From Arthrobacter sp. PsM3 (GTDB taxonomy: Bacteria > Actinomycetota > Actinomycetes > Actinomycetales > Micrococcaceae): 64,000 bases of DNA. The stretch spans positions 1-64,000 of the forward strand of contig NZ_JARUXE010000016.1 of assembly GCF_030433895.1 (NCBI RefSeq). Reading direction: 5' to 3'. Both the position numbers and the translations under genes were made by a program. Under the pieces are notes generated by a model that had not been told where the DNA came from, did no database searches, and was given only the letters and a program-made list of their open reading frames with translations. Below are positions 33,435-42,445 of the stretch, one piece after another; within the stretch, counting starts at the first letter, position 1; the number at the start of each line of letters is the position of its first letter.

Positions 33435-35828
33435 TTAGATCGGCGGCCTTGCCCGGCCCTGCATGGCGGCCCAGACCCGGGCCGGGGTGCAGGGCATATC
33501 CATGTGGACCACGCCGTAGGGGGCCAGCGCGTCGACGACCGCGTTCACGATCGCCGGCGGCGAGCCGACAGTGGCTGACTCGCCGATGCCTTTCGCACCG
33601 ATGGGGTGGTGCGGTGACGGGGTGACGGTAAAGCCGGTTTCCCAGTCCGGCACCTCCATCGCGGTGGGGATCAGGTAGTCCATGAAGGACCCGCCCAGGC
33701 AGTTTCCGTCGGCGTCGAACTCGATGATCTCCATCAGGGCCATCCCGACGCCGTCGGTGAGTCCGCCGTGCACCTGGCCCTCGATGATCATCGGGTTGAT
33801 CCGGGTGCCGCAGTCGTCCACGGCGATGAAGCGGCGCACCTTGACGTGCCCGGTGCCCGGGTCGATGTCGACCACGCAGATGTAGGCGCCGAAGGGGAAG
33901 GTCAGGTTCGGTGGGTCGTACGTGACCTCGGCGTCGAGATTACCGTCGACCCCTTCGGGCAGCGTCATGGTGCCGTGGGCAGCCATGGCGATTTCGGAGA
34001 TGGTCTTCCCGGCGCTGGGATCGCCCTTGACGAACCAGCGGCCCTTCTCCCACTCGAGGTCCTCCGGTCGGGTCTCCAGCATGGCCGCGGCGATCAGCTT
34101 CGCCTTCTCGCGGACCTTGCGGGCCACGAGGGCGACGGCGCCGCCGCTGACCGGCGTCGAACGGCTCCCGTACGTGCCAAGGCCAAAGGGCGTCTGGTCG
34201 GTGTCCCCGTGGACGACGTCGATGTCCTCCGGCGGGATGCCGAGTTCCTCCGCGACGATCTGCGCGAAGGTGGTCTCGTGGCCCTGCCCCTGGCTTTGCA
34301 CCGAGAGACGGACGACGGCCTTGCCGGTCGGGTGGACCCGCAGCTCGGCGCCGTCGGCCATGCCAAGGCCCACGATGTCGAAGTGTTTGCGCGGGCCGGC
34401 GCCGACGGTTTCGGTGAAGAAGGAGATACCGATCCCCATGAGTTCGCCGCGCCCACGCTTCTCCTGCTGCTCGCGGCGGAGCTCGTCGTAGCCGGCCAGC
34501 TTCATGGACAGCCGCATGGCCGGCTCGTAGTTGCCGGAGTCGTAGACCCACCCGGTCTTGTTGGCGTAGGGGAACTGCTCGGGCTTGATGAAGTTCTTCA
34601 GCCTGAGCTCCGCCGGGTCCATTTCCAGCTTGCGGGCCAGGATGTCCACCATCCGCTCGACAAGGTAGACGGCCTCCGTGACCCGGAAGGAACAGGCATA
34701 GGCGACGCCGCCCGGTGCCTTGTTCGTGTAGACGCCCGTGACGGAGCAGTAGGCGGCCTTGATGTCGTAGCTCCCGGTGAAGATGGAGAAGAAGCCCGCG
34801 GGGTACTTGGTGGGCTGGGCGGTAGCGTTGAACGCGCCGTGGTCCGCCAGGACGCTGGTGCGGACCGCGAGGATCTTGCCGTCCTTCGTGGCCGCGATCT
34901 CGCCCTGCATGATGTAGTCGCGGGCGAAGGAGGTGGACATCAGGTTCTCCGAGCGGTCCTCCACCCATTTCACCGGCTTGCCGGTGACGATCGAGCCGAC
35001 GACGGCAAGGATATAGCCGGGGTAGATGCCGACCTTGTTGCCGAAGCCGCCGCCAATGTCCGGGGACACCACGCGGATCTTGTGCTCCGGGATCCCGGCG
35101 ACGATCGCGAACAGGGTGCGGTGCGCGTGCGGGGCCTGGGTCGTTTCGTAGAGGGTCAGCTTGCCGTCCACGGCGTCGAAGTCGGCGATCGCCCCGCAGG
35201 TCTCCATCGGCGCGGGGTGCACCCGCGGGTAGACCATCTCCTGGGAGACCACGACGTCGGCGCTCGCGAAGACCGCCTCGGTCTCGGCCTTGTCGCCCAT
35301 CTCCCAGTCGAAGATGTGGTTATCCGTCCGGCCCTCGATCTCGTCGCGGATCACTGGGGCATCGGCGTCGAGGGCCTTCCTGGCGTCGATGACCGGGGGC
35401 AGGACATCGTATTCAACGTCGATCAGTTCCAGCGCGTCCCGAGCGGCGTAGCGGTCCTCGGCCACGACGAACGCCACCTCCTGGCCCTGGAAGCGCACTT
35501 TGTCGGTGACCAGGACTGCCTGGACATCCGCGGAGAGGGTGGGGGCCCAGGCGAGATTGAGGCCCAGCAGGTCCTTCCCGGTGATGACGGCGAGGACCTT
35601 CGGGTGGGCCAGGGCGTTGGTGGTGTCGATGGAGACCAGCCGGGCGTGGGCCACGGGGGCGCGCAGGATGGCGCCGTGCAGCATGCCGGGCAGGACGATG
35701 TCGTCCAGGTAGTTGCCTTTGCCGCGGACGAAGCGCGGATCTTCCTTCCGCTGGATCCGGCCGTAGCCGATCGGGCGGTCCGCGTCGCCGGCCGCCGGAT
35801 TGCTGGGCCGTTCGTGGATGACGGTCAT
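33435..35828 (-). CDS. coxL: Aerobic carbon monoxide dehydrogenase large subunit, form I
   Basis: 797 aa catalytic subunit. The MCD-binding fold is complete: PDIGGGFGNKVG, YGSRSTPVSGGA, and a late GAKGIGESATVGSPP with the catalytic-base glutamate. The active-site loop reads AYACSFR at residues 376-382 with the copper-binding cysteine at 379, matching the form I signature AYxCSFR rather than AYRGAGR of form II. Length and motif spacing match Oligotropha CoxL. It overlaps coxS by four bases (ATGA). Oxidises CO to CO2, passing electrons through coxS and coxM. Confidence 0.97.
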   Translation of the reverse strand: MTVIHERPSNPAAGDADRPIGYGRIQRKEDPRFVRGKGNYLDDIVLPGMLHGAILRAPVAHARLVSIDTTNALAHPKVLAVITGKDLLGLNLAWAPTLSADVQAVLVTDKVRFQGQEVAFVVAEDRYAARDALELIDVEYDVLPPVIDARKALDADAPVIRDEIEGRTDNHIFDWEMGDKAETEAVFASADVVVSQEMVYPRVHPAPMETCGAIADFDAVDGKLTLYETTQAPHAHRTLFAIVAGIPEHKIRVVSPDIGGGFGNKVGIYPGYILAVVGSIVTGKPVKWVEDRSENLMSTSFARDYIMQGEIAATKDGKILAVRTSVLADHGAFNATAQPTKYPAGFFSIFTGSYDIKAAYCSVTGVYTNKAPGGVAYACSFRVTEAVYLVERMVDILARKLEMDPAELRLKNFIKPEQFPYANKTGWVYDSGNYEPAMRLSMKLAGYDELRREQQEKRGRGELMGIGISFFTETVGAGPRKHFDIVGLGMADGAELRVHPTGKAVVRLSVQSQGQGHETTFAQIVAEELGIPPEDIDVVHGDTDQTPFGLGTYGSRSTPVSGGAVALVARKVREKAKLIAAAMLETRPEDLEWEKGRWFVKGDPSAGKTISEIAMAAHGTMTLPEGVDGNLDAEVTYDPPNLTFPFGAYICVVDIDPGTGHVKVRRFIAVDDCGTRINPMIIEGQVHGGLTDGVGMALMEIIEFDADGNCLGGSFMDYLIPTAMEVPDWETGFTVTPSPHHPIGAKGIGESATVGSPPAIVNAVVDALAPYGVVHMDMPCTPARVWAAMQGRARPPI

Positions 35829-36385
35829 GACTTCACCTCTGCGTCCTGGGTTTCCGCTGCGATGTCTTCGACCGCGGTGTCCGTGCCGTCGATGACCTCA
35901 TCCACCGTGGCGTCGGTGTCGCCGCCGGCCGGGTGGGCGGCGGCCCACTGGACCGAGCGGACAATCGTGGCGTAACCGGTGCACCGGCAAATCTGGCCCG
36001 AAATGGCCTTCCGGATCTCGGTGGTGTCCGGGTGCGGGTTCTTATCGAGCAGGGCGCGGGCGGTCAGCATCATCCCGGGAGTGCAGAAGCCGCATTGCAG
36101 CCCGTGTTCCTCCATAAAGCCCTGCTGGACGGGGTCCAGGGTGGCGCCGCTGGCGAGTCCCTCGACCGTACGGATGTCGTGTCCGGCAGCCATCGCCGCG
36201 AGGACGGTGCAGGACTTCACCGGCTGGCCGTCCATCAGCACCACGCAGGTCCCGCAGTTGCTGGTATCGCATCCCCAGTGGGTCCCGGTCAGGCCGAGGA
36301 CCTCGCGGATGTAGTGGACCAGGAGCACACGGGGCTCGATGTCGGACGTGACTTCGTTGCCGTTGACGGTCATGTTGATCTGCAT
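35825..36385 (-). CDS. coxS: Aerobic carbon monoxide dehydrogenase small subunit (2Fe-2S)
   Basis: 186 aa with two [2Fe-2S] clusters: Cys39, Cys44, Cys47, Cys59 in the plant-type N-terminal domain and Cys98, Cys101, Cys133, Cys135 in the alpha-helical C-terminal domain. It has an extra acidic tail of about 25 residues after AAAHPAGG, not usual for the family core. ATG 36385; ends inside the first codon of coxL. Confidence 0.96.
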   Translation of the reverse strand: MQINMTVNGNEVTSDIEPRVLLVHYIREVLGLTGTHWGCDTSNCGTCVVLMDGQPVKSCTVLAAMAAGHDIRTVEGLASGATLDPVQQGFMEEHGLQCGFCTPGMMLTARALLDKNPHPDTTEIRKAISGQICRCTGYATIVRSVQWAAAHPAGGDTDATVDEVIDGTDTAVEDIAAETQDAEVKS

Positions 36386-36390
36386 CCGCT

Positions 36391-37269
36391 TCAGCCTTCC
36401 TGGGTCCGCGCGGCGCGGGCACAGGCTTGCCGCAGTACCCGCCGGGTGAGTTCGTCGGCGAGATGCCGTTTGTAGTCAATCGGGCCGCGCTGGTCGGCCA
36501 CGGGATCACAGGCTGCCGCGGCGAGCCGTCCGGCCTCCACGAAAAGTTCCTCCCGGGGCTGCTGGCCGCGGAGCAGGCCGGCGGCCTCCGCGACGGTGTG
36601 GGCAAGCCCGAGGGCGGTGAGTCCGACGGCGGCGTCGGCGATGGTGCCGTCCGCTGCAAGGGTCACGGACGCGCCGGCGGCACCGACGGCCCAGTCTCCC
36701 ACCCGGCGTTCGACCTTCTCGTAGGCGCTGCCGGCACGGGGGCGGATCGGGAATCGGAGCTCGCACAACAATTCGTCCTGGCCCACCGCCGTTTCATACG
36801 GCCCGCGGTGGAAGTCGGCCATCGCCAGGATGCGCTCGCCGGCGGGTCCCCGGATCACGGCTTCCGCACCCAGCACGTCGCACACCGTGGACAGGTCCTC
36901 TGCGGGGTCGGCCTGGCAGAGCGACCCGCCGATGGTTCCGCGGTTGCGGACGACCGGATCGGCGATCACGGCTTCTGCGTCGCGGACGATGGGAAAGAGC
37001 GCCGCAATTTCGTCCGACTCCAGCAGTGTCGTGTGCCGCGTCAGCGCACCGACGCGCAGTTTGTCGCCGTCGCGGAGGATGAAGTCGAGTTCGTAGAGGT
37101 CATTGATGTCGATCAGCCACTCGGGCCGGGAAAGCCGGAGCTTCATCATCGGCAGGAGGCTGTGGCCGCCGGCGATGACCCGTGACTCCGCGCCGTGGCG
37201 CGAGAGGAGTTCCAGGGCGTTGTCCACGGAAGTGGCCCGCACGTAGTCGAAAGGAGCCGGAATCTGCAT
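36391..37269 (-). CDS. coxM: Aerobic carbon monoxide dehydrogenase medium subunit (FAD)
   Basis: 292 aa. The FAD-binding PCMH motifs AGGHSLLPMMKLRL (about 33-46) and GTIGGSLCQADPAEDL (about 110-125) are present, then a C-terminal CO dehydrogenase flavoprotein domain. First gene of the operon in the order M-S-L, as in form I clusters. Its upstream region is shared with the divergent LysR gene. Confidence 0.95.
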   Translation of the reverse strand: MQIPAPFDYVRATSVDNALELLSRHGAESRVIAGGHSLLPMMKLRLSRPEWLIDINDLYELDFILRDGDKLRVGALTRHTTLLESDEIAALFPIVRDAEAVIADPVVRNRGTIGGSLCQADPAEDLSTVCDVLGAEAVIRGPAGERILAMADFHRGPYETAVGQDELLCELRFPIRPRAGSAYEKVERRVGDWAVGAAGASVTLAADGTIADAAVGLTALGLAHTVAEAAGLLRGQQPREELFVEAGRLAAAACDPVADQRGPIDYKRHLADELTRRVLRQACARAARTQEG

Positions 37270-37338
37270 AGTCCCACCTCACGCCAGGGCGCTGGCAACG
37301 TCGCGCAGCACCGATTTCAGGCCAGTCTTGCCCTGCCT

Positions 37339-37357
37339 GATACGGAGTGTCAATATC
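37339..37357. promoter_or_regulatory. Second symmetric element in the cox/LysR intergenic region
   Basis: GATA (37339-37342) and TATC (37354-37357) form a short inverted repeat across 11 bp, just before the longer operator. Weak on its own; LysR regulators usually contact two adjacent sites. Confidence 0.3.
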
Positions 37358-37379
37358 GTCATAAGCGAAAGGTTATGAC
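37358..37379. promoter_or_regulatory. Candidate LysR operator between coxM and the regulator
   Basis: Perfect inverted repeat GTCATAA (37358-37364) and TTATGAC (37373-37379) with an 8-bp spacer. It lies immediately before the LysR start (GTG 37382) and about 90 bp upstream of coxM, placing it well for autorepression and for control of the cox operon. Confidence 0.6.
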
Positions 37380-37381
37380 CC

Positions 37382-38377
37382 GTGTCGATGACGTTGAGCC
37401 AGCTGCGCACGTTCGCCCTCGTGGCCCGTCTGGGCTCGCTCCACGCTGCCGCGGAGACGCTCGGCGTCAGCGAACCCGCTGTTTCCGCCGCCTTGACGGC
37501 GCTCCGGCAGGACCTCGGCGATCCGCTCTTCGTGCGCGCCGGAGGCGGCATTGCGCTGACCCCGGGCGGCCGGGCGCTGGCCGATTATGCCCAGGACATC
37601 GTCGGGCTGGCGGACCAGGCCCGCTGGGAAGTGTCCCACGCCAAGAACGACGCCGGCCGGCTGAAGATCGCTGCCACCGCCCCTTTTGCCGAACATGCGG
37701 CCGGCCGGCTGCTGGACCTTTTCACCAAACGTGTTCCCGGCGCTTCGGTGGATGTGGTGGTCAAGTCCGCCGAGGACCTTGCCTCGCTCCTGCAGGAACG
37801 GGCGTACGACATCGCCCTGGGTGCCCGGCCGGTGGTGCCAGTCGCCCCGGCCGGGACTGACGGGACGCATCCGGGCCTGGATTGTGTTCCGTTCCTGCGC
37901 TACCAGCGCACCCTGGTCGCGGCGCCAGGGCATCCGCTGTCCCGGCTTCCCGGGCCGGTCTCCGTGGCCCGGCTGCTGGACCGGCCGTGGTTTGCCGGAC
38001 CGGCGGGCATCCAGGACAGTTCGGAGGAGGGCCGTTGGCTGGCGTCGACGGGGGTGGTGCCGGAGATCATCCGGCTCAGCAGCGAGACGGAAGCGCTGGC
38101 GGCGGTCCGCGCGGGGGAGGGCATCATGCTGGCACTCGGCCACATCGTCCGCGCCGAACTGCAGAGCGGGGTCCTCGTCCGGCTGCCCGTCGTCGGGACG
38201 CCGGTCACCGGCCTGTGGTGGGCGAGCACCCTAAACAACCACCGGACCACCACGATGGCGCGGACGCTGCAGCGGTTCGCCGGCACCGCCGACGCGACAG
38301 CAGCGATGGTTGCCCCCGGCGGCTCCCGGGGACTTGAACGCCGGGGATCGAAGTTCCACGTCGCGTTGTGGAGCTGA
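37382..38377 (+). CDS. LysR-family transcriptional regulator, divergent from cox operon
   Basis: N-terminal LysR helix-turn-helix (LSQLRTFALVARLGSLHAAAETLGVSEPAVSAALTALRQDLGDPLFVR) and a periplasmic-binding-like effector domain (about 92-300). 331 aa from GTG 37382; ATG 37388 is possible. It is divergently placed from coxM with a palindrome in the gap. Likely regulates CO oxidation; the effector is unknown. Confidence 0.88.
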   Translation: MSMTLSQLRTFALVARLGSLHAAAETLGVSEPAVSAALTALRQDLGDPLFVRAGGGIALTPGGRALADYAQDIVGLADQARWEVSHAKNDAGRLKIAATAPFAEHAAGRLLDLFTKRVPGASVDVVVKSAEDLASLLQERAYDIALGARPVVPVAPAGTDGTHPGLDCVPFLRYQRTLVAAPGHPLSRLPGPVSVARLLDRPWFAGPAGIQDSSEEGRWLASTGVVPEIIRLSSETEALAAVRAGEGIMLALGHIVRAELQSGVLVRLPVVGTPVTGLWWASTLNNHRTTTMARTLQRFAGTADATAAMVAPGGSRGLERRGSKFHVALWS

Positions 38378-38502
38378 CGCAGTTCCGGGACGGCGGTTTC
38401 TGGTGCCCGGATTTTCGTGTGTCGCGTTGCGGAACCCTGGTGTCGGTGCTAACCCTTGTGGGGAAGCTAATCAACTGACGCACCCTACTACGAGGAGTAA
38501 CC

Positions 38503-38820
38503 ATGACTTTGACCCGGGACGAAGACAGCGCGCTGCGGCACTGGAGTACCCGCCTGATCCAGGCGCTGCAGATCCTTGATCTGGAAGTGGACCACGAGAA
38601 CATCGTCCAGCTCGCGGACGAGTCGCTGAAAGCCGTCGGGCCGCACGCGGATGCCATCAGCGCCTTCATCGTCGGCTACGCCGCGGGAACCGCGTCCACC
38701 GACGGCCGGAAGAGCACGCAGGACGCCGTCCACGCCGCGTCCAACAAGGTCATTGAGCTGTGTGAGCACGGCGAGTCCGGCGGCCCCGATGAAGAGGGCT
38801 GGGCCAAGCGGGCCCAGTAG
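38503..38820 (+). CDS. DUF6457 family protein
   Basis: 105 aa, mainly helical (LRHWSTRLIQALQILDLEVDHENIVQLADESLKAVGPHADAISAFIVGYAAG). ATG 38503 with GAGGAG upstream. Members of this small family are often found next to molybdenum cofactor or formate dehydrogenase genes, as here. Function unknown. Confidence 0.8.
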   Translation: MTLTRDEDSALRHWSTRLIQALQILDLEVDHENIVQLADESLKAVGPHADAISAFIVGYAAGTASTDGRKSTQDAVHAASNKVIELCEHGESGGPDEEGWAKRAQ

Positions 38821-38832
38821 CCTCAGCACCGC

Positions 38833-39019
38833 GGGGGACATGCCCTCCTTTTGCGCGCAGGAATGGACATGGTGGCATTGTGTCCATTGGCCGCGGCCAG
38901 GAATGGGCATGTCCTGTGGAGTGGGAATTAACCCCCGGGGGACATGCCCTCCCGTGGCACGGACTGATGGACATAGTGCCACTATGTCCACCGGGCGCGA
39001 TTAGGGCTGGGCATGTCCC
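38833..39019. repeat. Two copies of a palindromic repeat unit (~82 bp each)
   Basis: Unit 1 spans 38833-38914 and unit 2 spans 38937-39019. Each begins with GGGGGACATGCCC, has a central dyad (38864-38886; 38968-38990, the latter perfect with 11-bp arms around one base), and closes with GGGCATGTCC. The outer arms can pair. The 22-base gap between units ends in CCCCC. The two units share ends and dyad but differ in the filler between them. Confidence 0.85.
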
Positions 39020-39032
39020 TCGGGGGTGGGGC

Positions 39033-41384
39033 CTAACTTGTCCGGGCCGCGCCGGACGCCAGGGCAGTTGAACTGTCCGGGGTCTGGTCCTCGCTGCGTT
39101 CGAGCCTGACGATCACAGCCTTGGATACCGGGGTGTTGCTGCCTTCGGCCGTGTGGTTCAGCGGTACGAGCACGTTGGCTTCCGGGTAGTAAGCGGCCGC
39201 GCAGCCGCGCGCGGTCGGGTAGGAGACCACCCGGAACTTGCGGAGCACACGCTCCAGGCCGTCCTGGTACTCGCCCCTGATATCGACAAACATTCCATCG
39301 GCCAGACCAAGCTCCGCGATGTCCTCCGGATTTACGAAGACTACATGGCGGCCCTTCTTGATGCCGCGGTAGCGGTCGTTGTGGCCGTAGATGGTGGTGT
39401 TGAACTGGTCATGGGAGCGCATGGTCTGCAGGATCAGCGTGCCTGCGGGCTTCTCCACGTGCTCCAGCTCGTTGACGGTGAGCACGGCTTTGCCTGTCGG
39501 TGTGGGGAAGGTGCGCGAATCCCGCGGCCCGTTTTCCAGAACGAAGCCGCCTTCGTGCCGGATCCGCTCGTTGTAGTCCTCGCAGCCACCCACGACGTGT
39601 GAGATGTGGTCCCGGATCAGGTCGTAGTTCCGCTCGAACCCGTCCCAGTCGGCTTTGATCCTGTCCCCGACCAGCGCCTTGCCCAGCCGGCTGACAATCA
39701 CGGGCTCAGAGAGCAGGTGGTGCGAGACGGGTTCGACACTGCCCCAGGAGGGGTGCACGGCACAGACGGTGTCCTCCACCGAAACGAACTGCGGCCCCGA
39801 CGCCTGGATGTCGATCTCCGTCCGCCCCATCGTGGGCAGAATCAGGGCCTCGGCGCCGGTCACTGTGTGGGAGCGGTTGAGTTTCGTGGAAATCTGCACC
39901 GAAAGTTCGGTGCTTTCCATGGCCGCCTCGGTGGCGTTGGTGTCCGACATGGCGCCAACGAAGTTGCCTCCGAGCGCCACAAACGCCTTGATCCCGCCGT
40001 CGCGCATTTTGTTGATGGTTTCGACGGCGTCCACGCCGTGATCGCGGGGCGGCTCAAAGCCGAACTCCTCGCCAAGGGCTTCCATAAAGGACTGCGGCAT
40101 CTGCTCCCAGATGCCCATGGTGCGGTCGCCCTGGACGTTGCTGTGGCCCCGGATGGGGGAGGCGCCGGCGCCAGGCTTGCCCATGTTGCCGCGCAGCAGG
40201 AGCAGGTTGATGATCTCCTTAATCGTGGCCACGCCCTTCTTCTGCTGCGTGATGCCCATGGCCCAGGTGATGATGACTTTCTCGGCCCTCAGGTACCGGG
40301 CGGCGAGTTCGTCGATTTCCTCGGTGCGCAGACCGGTCGCTGCCAGGACCGCCTCATCGTCCAGGAGGCTGAGGTGCTCGCGCAGCTCAGCCAGGCCCTC
40401 GCAGTGCTCGGCGAGGAACGCGTGGTCCAGCACCGTGCCCGGCTTGCGCGCCTCGGCCTCGAGCACTCGTTTGGAGACCGCCTGCAGCAGCGCCATGTCG
40501 CCGCCGATACGGATATGCAGGAACTGGTCCGCGATCTGCGTGCCGTGGCCGACGATGCCCTTGACCTTCTGCGGGTTCTTGTACCGGCGCAGGCCTGCCT
40601 CCGGCAGGGGATTGACGGCGACGATTTCCCCGCCGTTTTCCTTGCACGCTTCCAGCTCGGTCAGCATCCGCGGGTGGTTGGTGCCCGGGTTCTGCCCCAT
40701 GATGATGATCAGGTCAGCTTTGGCGTAATCGTCAAAGCTGACAGTGGCCTTGCCGATGCCAATGGTCTGGCCCATCCCCCAGCCGGACGATTCGTGGCAC
40801 ATGTTGGAGCAATCCGGCAGGTTGTTGGTGCCATAGCCGCGGACCATCAGCTGATAGAGGAAGGCTGCCTCATTGGAGGTGCGGCCGCTGGTGTAGAAGG
40901 CTGCCTCGTCCGGAGAGTCCAGGCCCTTGAGCTTGTCCGCGATGATCCGGATCGCTTCGGGCCAGGTCACCGGCTTGTAGTGGTCCTCACCCGCCGGCTT
41001 GTGGACCGGTTCAGTGAGCCGTCCCTGCATCCCCAGCCAGTACTCGGAGTGCTTCCGCAGTTCACTGACGGAATGTTCGGCCCAGAACTCCCGGCCGATG
41101 ACCACCGGTGTCGCCTCCCAGGTGACGGCCTTCGCGCCGTTTTCGCAGAACTCGAAGGCCTTGCGGTGGTTCGGGTCCGGCCACGCGCAGCTGGGGCAGT
41201 CGAAGCCGTCCTTCTGGTTCATCGCCAGCACCGTCTTGCGCGTACGGTTCAAGCCCATATGTTCGATCGCGGGCTTCATGGAGTGCAGCACCCCCGGGAT
41301 GCCGGCGGCCCAGTCCTTTGGACCGTCGCCGACCACGAGGTCCTTTTCGTCGTTTTCCTCGACTTGGGGATTCTTGCTGGTCAC
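39033..41384 (-). CDS. FdhF/YdeP-family molybdopterin oxidoreductase
   Basis: 783 aa. The molybdopterin-binding domain is clear (SGRTSNEAAFLYQLMVRGYGTNNLPDCSNMCHESSG, IIIMGQNPGTNHPRML, GNMGKPGAGASPIRGHSNVQGDRTMGI) and the C-terminal dinucleotide domain follows (TLILQTMRSHDQFNTTIYGHNDRYRGI). The N-terminus holds a CPSC motif but not the full four-cysteine cluster of classical FdhF, as in the YdeP branch. GTG 41384 with AGGGAAG upstream. Its partner subunits are absent. Substrate unknown; formate is not established. Confidence 0.88.
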   Translation of the reverse strand: MTSKNPQVEENDEKDLVVGDGPKDWAAGIPGVLHSMKPAIEHMGLNRTRKTVLAMNQKDGFDCPSCAWPDPNHRKAFEFCENGAKAVTWEATPVVIGREFWAEHSVSELRKHSEYWLGMQGRLTEPVHKPAGEDHYKPVTWPEAIRIIADKLKGLDSPDEAAFYTSGRTSNEAAFLYQLMVRGYGTNNLPDCSNMCHESSGWGMGQTIGIGKATVSFDDYAKADLIIIMGQNPGTNHPRMLTELEACKENGGEIVAVNPLPEAGLRRYKNPQKVKGIVGHGTQIADQFLHIRIGGDMALLQAVSKRVLEAEARKPGTVLDHAFLAEHCEGLAELREHLSLLDDEAVLAATGLRTEEIDELAARYLRAEKVIITWAMGITQQKKGVATIKEIINLLLLRGNMGKPGAGASPIRGHSNVQGDRTMGIWEQMPQSFMEALGEEFGFEPPRDHGVDAVETINKMRDGGIKAFVALGGNFVGAMSDTNATEAAMESTELSVQISTKLNRSHTVTGAEALILPTMGRTEIDIQASGPQFVSVEDTVCAVHPSWGSVEPVSHHLLSEPVIVSRLGKALVGDRIKADWDGFERNYDLIRDHISHVVGGCEDYNERIRHEGGFVLENGPRDSRTFPTPTGKAVLTVNELEHVEKPAGTLILQTMRSHDQFNTTIYGHNDRYRGIKKGRHVVFVNPEDIAELGLADGMFVDIRGEYQDGLERVLRKFRVVSYPTARGCAAAYYPEANVLVPLNHTAEGSNTPVSKAVIVRLERSEDQTPDSSTALASGAARTS

Positions 41385-41454
41385 GTGTACTTCCCTTCTG
41401 CAACCACCGCCTGTTCAGGCCGGCGCTTCACTAACTACTACGCACCCTACCGTT

Positions 41455-41473
41455 AGGCCTATTACAGGCCTAT
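41455..41473. repeat. AGGCCTAT direct repeat upstream of the FdhF-type gene
   Basis: AGGCCTAT at 41455-41462 and again at 41466-41473, spaced 11 bp start-to-start (one helical turn). It lies in the gap between the FdhF-type gene and the divergent hydrolase gene, so it may be a regulator site. Confidence 0.4.
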
Positions 41474-41599
41474 CAGCTGGCCCGGAGCGCCGCAAGGGAT
41501 CTGCTGTCGACGGCGGCGCCGCAGTTCCGTAGCATGTGCGGTACGCGGGGCGGCTCTGGTGGGCCGAAGCACAACGCCCCGGGACCGAGGGGGACGTCC

Positions 41600-42445
41600 A
41601 TGCCGGAGCAAGGGGAGGAGTCGAAGCGAGGGGAAACGCTGGATGGCTTCACCGAATCGACCTTCAGCCACGACGGCATCAGCCACCAGGTTTTCCGGGG
41701 CGGTGCCGGCCCGGCCGTGATCCTCATCCATGAGGTCCCCGGCATCCATCCGGGGGTGCTGGACCTCGCCCGCCGCTTCATCGATCGCGGCTACACCGTC
41801 TACCTTCCCTCCATGTTCGGGCGGCCCGGCGGGAAAGCGGGTGAGGGCATCGTGAAGTCCATCGCCAAGGTCTGCATTTCCCGCGAATTCGCCGTCCTGG
41901 CGAACCGGAGCAGCCCGGCGACGGGCTGGCTGCGGGCCCTCGCCGCCAAGGCGCACCGGGAGTGCGGCGGTCCCGGGGTCGGGGCCATCGGGATGTGCAT
42001 GACCGGCAGCTTCGCCCTCGCCATGGCCCTGGACCCGGCCGTCATCGCCCCGGTCATGAGCCAGCCCGCGCTGCCGGCGGGTCTCACCGCCCGCGGTCGT
42101 GCCGCCGTCGGGCTGGACGACGGCGAGCTGGCGCAGGTGAAGGCGCGGACCAGCCAGGGACTCCGGCTGCTCGGCCTGCGGTTCAGCAATGACCGGGCGT
42201 GCCCGGCGGAGCGCTTCGCCACCATGCGGCGGGAATTCGGTGCGGGTTTTGAAAGCATCGAAATCGACTCGTCACCGGGAAATCCGTTCGGAATAGCAGA
42301 GTCCGCGCACTGCGTCCTGACCGTCGACCTGGTGGACACCCCGGGGCACCCGACGAAGGCGGCCCTGGACCGGACCATCGAGTTTATCGGCGAACGCCTG
42401 CGCCCGGGTACGGCGGCAACCACACGAACAGAGGAGCAGCAATGA
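41600..42445 (+). CDS. Dienelactone hydrolase family protein
   Basis: 281 aa from ATG 41600 (GAGGGGG upstream). The fold resembles dienelactone hydrolase: VILIHEVPGIHPGVLDLARRF, then the nucleophile GAIGMCMTGSFAL with a cysteine in the serine position, and a late ESAHCVLT histidine. The acid is less clear. The cysteine nucleophile is typical of the dienelactone hydrolase branch. Substrate unknown. Overlaps TspO by four bases. Confidence 0.85.
   Translation: MPEQGEESKRGETLDGFTESTFSHDGISHQVFRGGAGPAVILIHEVPGIHPGVLDLARRFIDRGYTVYLPSMFGRPGGKAGEGIVKSIAKVCISREFAVLANRSSPATGWLRALAAKAHRECGGPGVGAIGMCMTGSFALAMALDPAVIAPVMSQPALPAGLTARGRAAVGLDDGELAQVKARTSQGLRLLGLRFSNDRACPAERFATMRREFGAGFESIEIDSSPGNPFGIAESAHCVLTVDLVDTPGHPTKAALDRTIEFIGERLRPGTAATTRTEEQQ

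Noticed and set aside
33768-35975. 735-codon open frame antisense to coxL
   Set aside because: High-GC shadow of coxL, which has clear motifs on the other strand.
37270-37381. Molybdenum-cofactor riboswitch before coxM
   Set aside because: I could not fold a matching structure; the gap is short and contains a simple inverted repeat.
38833-39019. Possible CRISPR repeats
   Set aside because: Only two units, each a palindrome with differing internal sequence and no unique spacers of constant length.
39606-41456. 616-codon frame antisense to the molybdopterin oxidoreductase
   Set aside because: Shadow frame; no family-like motifs.
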